Under the pieces are notes generated by a model, which did no database searches, was not told the DNA's origin, and worked only from the letters and a program-made list of their open reading frames with translations. Positions 60,180 to 64,000 of a DNA stretch of 64,000 nt are shown here, one piece after another. The position numbers and the translations under genes were made by a program. Positions within the stretch are counted from its first letter, which is position 1. Each line of letters opens with the position of its first letter. This stretch comes from Hyaloperonospora brassicae (taxonomy: Eukaryota; Oomycota; Peronosporomycetes; Peronosporales; Peronosporaceae), in assembly GCA_947650285.1 (NCBI GenBank), contig CANTFL010000002.1:62001-126000 (forward strand), in the 5' to 3' direction.

Positions 60180-60890
60180 TTGTTTTCTGAAGCTCCACTT
60201 ATCGATTTATATAAGCCAAGTATTTAATCATAAAATTAACATGTTATCGCTGCTAGACGCGCACAATAGGTGGTGAGCGAGAAATCTAACTAGGAGAATG
60301 TATTATACATAATCAATCAAGGATTAAGAGAGTTGGTCAACAAGCAAGATGGTATAATATATTCAGTTTTACTTTTTCTTTACGCAGAGCTTCCTTTGCG
60401 CTACTCTGTACCTCGCGCTCCTTTGAAGCTCACGTGTTTGTGACGGCTAAAAAGGACCTACCTTTATGTTAAAAATCATGCAAAAAATTACAAGTGATAG
60501 GCAATGAGGTTATCTGTTAGATATGGTAGTACTCAGTGGTCCGTTCTACGGTTACGATCAACGCATCCATCATGAAGACGGAAAATAAAGAGGAAATCTT
60601 TTACACCAGGCATGAAGGCTGAAACAATTTGAGTAATATCGAATGGACTGCGGTTGATAGTATCTTTTTGCCGTCAGCGACACCGCTATCAGCTCCATGT
60701 TGGACGATCTTGACAGCGATCAACAAAATGCCGCATTAGCAACATTCATAAACTGTCAATAAAAGGGAGTAGGTAGCTTTGCTTATTTAGACAAGTACTC
60801 AACAGGCCTAGCATATAAATAACTCGGCGTTTATAGACAAAGCTCTTAAGACAGCAGCAAATCGCTGCTACTTGACTAGTTATCTTCAAA
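60180..60890 (+). mobile_element. Gypsy element D: decayed LTR and gag start
   Basis: Core ATCGCTGCTAGACGCGCACAAT near 60245 and the LTR tail are diverged from element C. The gag start at ATG 60572 reads MKTENKEEIFYTRHE, then LSNIEWTAVDS and SSMLDDLDSDQQNAALATFI in shifting frames, homologous to C's Gag start. The following noncoding-like stretch to 60890 also tracks C. No PBS is readable and the rest is missing. Confidence 0.7.
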
Positions 60891-61689
60891 TACTTCCTAC
60901 CAATATTTCTTACCAATATTCGAACGCGGTGGGTATTAGGTTTGTATAAAACATATTTTCATTAAAGATAGGTGCATCTAGCAATTCTAATATATATGTT
61001 GTTTTTAATATGTATTGCATCTTCCATTGCATCATGCCAGAAAGACTTCTGCACATATCGTTTTCTGCAGTATATTCGTTGTCATATGACTCAAGAATTA
61101 ATTTAATGCTCTACTTGCTTGACATGGAAGATCTTGGAAACCCAATCTAATATGCTTCATGCCACGATACATATACCCTTATTTAAGTTCATTGTCGACA
61201 AATATCCACCCTTATCAATCAGAAAGTCGTCCAAATTTAGGATTGTTGTACCCACCATTCGATACCGAAGACGTGCAACAATCATTTTTTAGCCATATCC
61301 GCCTTTCTCTGTTCCCATCTGAATACAAGATTTCATCAATAAATTTGCAGTCGCTGTGCGTTCCACGTCAATTTGTTAGTTGTCATTTGCGTTTATTATT
61401 CCATGATGATTAGTGCTGCGGTGTTTAAAGTTCCGGGAAGTTTGGCAGGTTATATTAAAAATACAAAAGCAAATTGATTTGTCCTCGTGGGTTTTCGATT
61501 ACTTTTCTTGCCACCAAGGCATTTTCATTATTATTATCGGCCATGTTTTTAAAATATTGATCACAAGTATAACCGAGTCTATCGTGCCACTGTAATACAA
61601 ACGCTCGTTATAGGCAGGTTACTAGGGTGCCTATCTGACGAAATCGACGAATTTTTTGCTGCATGTTACCCACCCAATTTTGTCGAGGT
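60891..61689. other. AT-rich sequence without supported genes
   Basis: No recognisable gene; small frames at 61159-61413 and 61413-61595 have no motif. Confidence 0.4.
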
Positions 61690-62901
61690 TGTCCGGTAAA
61701 GTTATGATCGCTATTTTGATGCTTTTATTCTAATTTCCAAGACGCACTCGGACGACCGACTAATGGAGGGGGTACCCCGTTTCCTGGTTATATGCTTTGC
61801 TCACCTTGTGTTCCTGTCGGTGAGGCGGATTGCACACTTCCAGAGGGACCCGAGTCGGTGCCAATCTTAACCGTGGTTGGGATTGGTGCTGTCTCGTGGA
61901 AACCTCTACACGATAGCGAATGTACTTGTAAGGTGCTCGATATTCGTTACCTTGATCTCTACGAGATCGCCTTGTCTAACGTAGCTACTTGATTTGCGAG
62001 TCATTTGACCCCATGAGTCGTCTCGCGATCTTTCACCCTTTTCTTCGCGTGCTAGGAGCTCCCGATAGCAGTTGGGTTTATGTTGACATTCATTGATCCC
62101 TGGTCAAACTGTCCAGGGATATAACTTGATTAAAGTATGCAACTTTCTTGACGTCGGGTGGCCAATGATTCAACCCGAAATAGAAAGCGACAATGTACTT
62201 CAAAGCACAATTAACTCTATTTAATGTTAACCTTTCAAAATCAAAGAAGTAACAGATCGATAGACCTATCCGTCACACGACATACAAAGCCACGCGTCAC
62301 CTTCCCAAGAGGTCGCTCCCTTGCACCTATGTGATTTACATCAAATGTATTTTATATGAAACTTTAGCGTGACCTATAGCCGACTTGTGTACAACAGATC
62401 GAGATTGAGGGACCAGATCAATACCAAGGGATCGTGTACACAACAAATCGAGATCTAGAGATAGGATCGAGACCAAAATTCGAATTAATATCGAGAGTCA
62501 CCCATTCCAGCCCGAATTCTTATGATCAGAATCTTTATCGAAGTTAACAGAATCCTTCGATCTGCTGGCTCTCACGCCCAATGCAACTATTACATCTCAC
62601 GATCACTTTACCACAATCGTCCCCTGCACTGTTTGTAGAAAAACGGCGTCGCCTTAGCTTTGCATCCTCTGCACCTTGACAGCTATCGAATCCCATTTGT
62701 TACTTATACCTAGTTTGTTTTGTACATGCTTGTTTGAGCCACATCGGATCCCACCCATCGTGCTAATCTCAGATCAATGGTTCCGGGTCTCAACTAGTTA
62801 CACATACATTAGTGGTTGATTATTCGGATACCTCCAGCTCTGTCTGTTCGGACATCCCCACGCTTGTGTTGGTAGAGTGCAATTACTAAATAGCAACCGC
62901 A
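61690..62901 (+). repeat. 5' LTR of element G
   Basis: Starts near TGTCCGGTAAAG and follows the nested solo LTR (49947-51092) in order: GACGACCGACTAATGG, CTCACCTTGTGTTCC, TCCAGGGATATAAC, TGGCCAATGATTC, and a GATC-rich tract. It ends near AACCGCA, where the solo LTR ends TTACCGCA. About 1.2 kb. More decayed than the solo copy, and the ends are approximate. No clear PBS is readable after it. Confidence 0.7.
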
Positions 62902-64000
62902 ATGGCCTCATCGATTGACTCGTTCAAGGCAAGTTCAAGTTTATATATCACCTCGAGTAAGTCTCCTATCCATGCTATGACCGCTTCTAATACCAACAAC
63001 GACGTCCTGCGGTCACGTTCACGATATCATGTTCCGCTTTCTAGCGTCCGCGACGGGTCATCGTCTGTAGTTGACTGTAATGCGGGTATAATAATAGATT
63101 GATTCCCTCTTATTTTGACTACATCATCAACAAACGATTATGGGCCGTTATAGGGACATGTAGGTCGAACAAGCCTGACAGATCGCCCGGAATCGTTAAA
63201 TGGAAAAATGACTTACATGAGCTTTGCACCTCCGAGTCTCCGTTCGTAACTTTTGCTCATGTCAAGAATGCTACCCTGCGCACGAGACTCAGAAATGAGT
63301 CGCAAAGGGCTACAAAGTTCCGCGAGGGTCTGGCCAAAGTTTTAAGCCGAGATTCACAAGCAAATTGCCTGGATCGAGGACCTGAAACAGAAACTGTCGA
63401 AGGTAGTCCGAAAAAAACATTGTCCTTTAAGATAAAATGACCACGAGCTCTCCGGAATTCGCAAGCAGATGAATGAGGCCGGAGACCGCTTATTGGTCTA
63501 TCGGGATGCGCTTTAGACCATTTAAACCGAGTGTATGACGCATCATTGCAATACAATTAATATCACACAAAAATCTCAGGACCAGCTCCGTAGTAGTGTC
63601 GAACGCGTTTAAAAACTCCATATCGAGTTGCGTCGGGAGAAGTCAATCGTTGCTGATCGATATTCAGAACGTGCGTGGTAATGATGCGTGTTGGTAGATC
63701 TTGACTACGTGCTTAAATAAACTGCGCTTCTACTTGTCAAACCTAACTTATGAACAGGACCGCGCTGTGCACGATCATCGGACGTTGCGAGTTTGCATGA
63801 CGTGGCTAGTGAATGGTAATCTCCTACTAATCTCGACCCCAGTGGCTTCAATCGAATCTATCTCTGGGGTTCTCACAACTATTTCGATCCCGCGTTGACA
63901 AGCCTCGAACGTCTTCCTGAAGTAATACATTTACGGGCTCAGCCCGTCTTTAAGAAAGTCACTCGATCTTCGACCTCTACTCCCCCATCCAATATATTCG
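62902..64000 (+). pseudogene. Probable gag region of element G (cut by window end)
   Basis: Directly after the LTR a serine-rich 66-codon frame starts at ATG 62902. After an overlap a 113-codon frame (63099-63440) is rich in charged residues (RTRLRNESQRATKFREGL), and further frames (63701-63898: EQDRAVHDHRTLRV) look like pieces of a coiled-coil Gag. Frame changes and stops separate them. The assignment rests mainly on position after the LTR; I cannot identify a zinc knuckle before the window ends. Confidence 0.45.

Overview
The window looks like gene-poor, repeat-rich nuclear DNA of an oomycete, most likely Peronosporales (Phytophthora or a downy mildew). The basis is the style of its Ty3/Gypsy retroelements (gag, aspartic protease, RT/RNase H, integrase, chromodomain), degenerate gag/pol of a second Gypsy lineage that I recognise as common in oomycetes, and one small secreted cysteine-rich protein gene. 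I see no conserved housekeeping protein gene. Family calls rest on motif recognition, not database searches. Layout: (1) 1-6111 is a near-perfect giant palindrome (arms about 2.7 kb, unique spacer 707 bp) with no recognisable protein. (2) 6.1-12.8 kb is AT-rich with no supported gene. (3) 12.8-22.3 kb holds plus-strand remains of Gypsy lineage 'X': a minisatellite, then LTR, gag, LTR, gag, pol start, minisatellite, LTR. (4) 22.3-31.4 kb holds a minus-strand X copy with recognisable RT/RNase H, an embedded tRNA-Ser-like gene, and AT-rich sequence. (5) 34.9-57.5 kb is dominated by two chromodomain Gypsy elements facing each other head to head: A (35566-43256, minus) and B (48596-57472, plus). 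Between them lie a decayed island, a 14-bp minisatellite, the secreted protein gene (46605-46808) and a solo LTR. B carries a 1146-bp solo LTR of another family inside gag. (6) 58.4-64 kb holds remnants C and D (LTR plus gag start) and the 5' end of element G, cut by the window end. Most notable: both A and B carry, antisense to pol between the chromodomain and the 3' LTR, a second reading frame. It is a full 432-codon ORF in A, and its C-terminal coiled coil overlaps the pol chromodomain and linker on the opposite strand. The same protein is still readable, though broken, in B. A and B also share at least seven inactivating lesions in an almost identical block, while their LTRs and 3' thirds are clearly diverged. 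Together with a B-like patch in only one of A's two LTRs, this points to gene conversion between inverted copies after insertion. No element in the window looks capable of autonomous transposition; every gag or pol has stops, frameshifts or deletions, although A keeps a long open protease-RT-RNase H frame.
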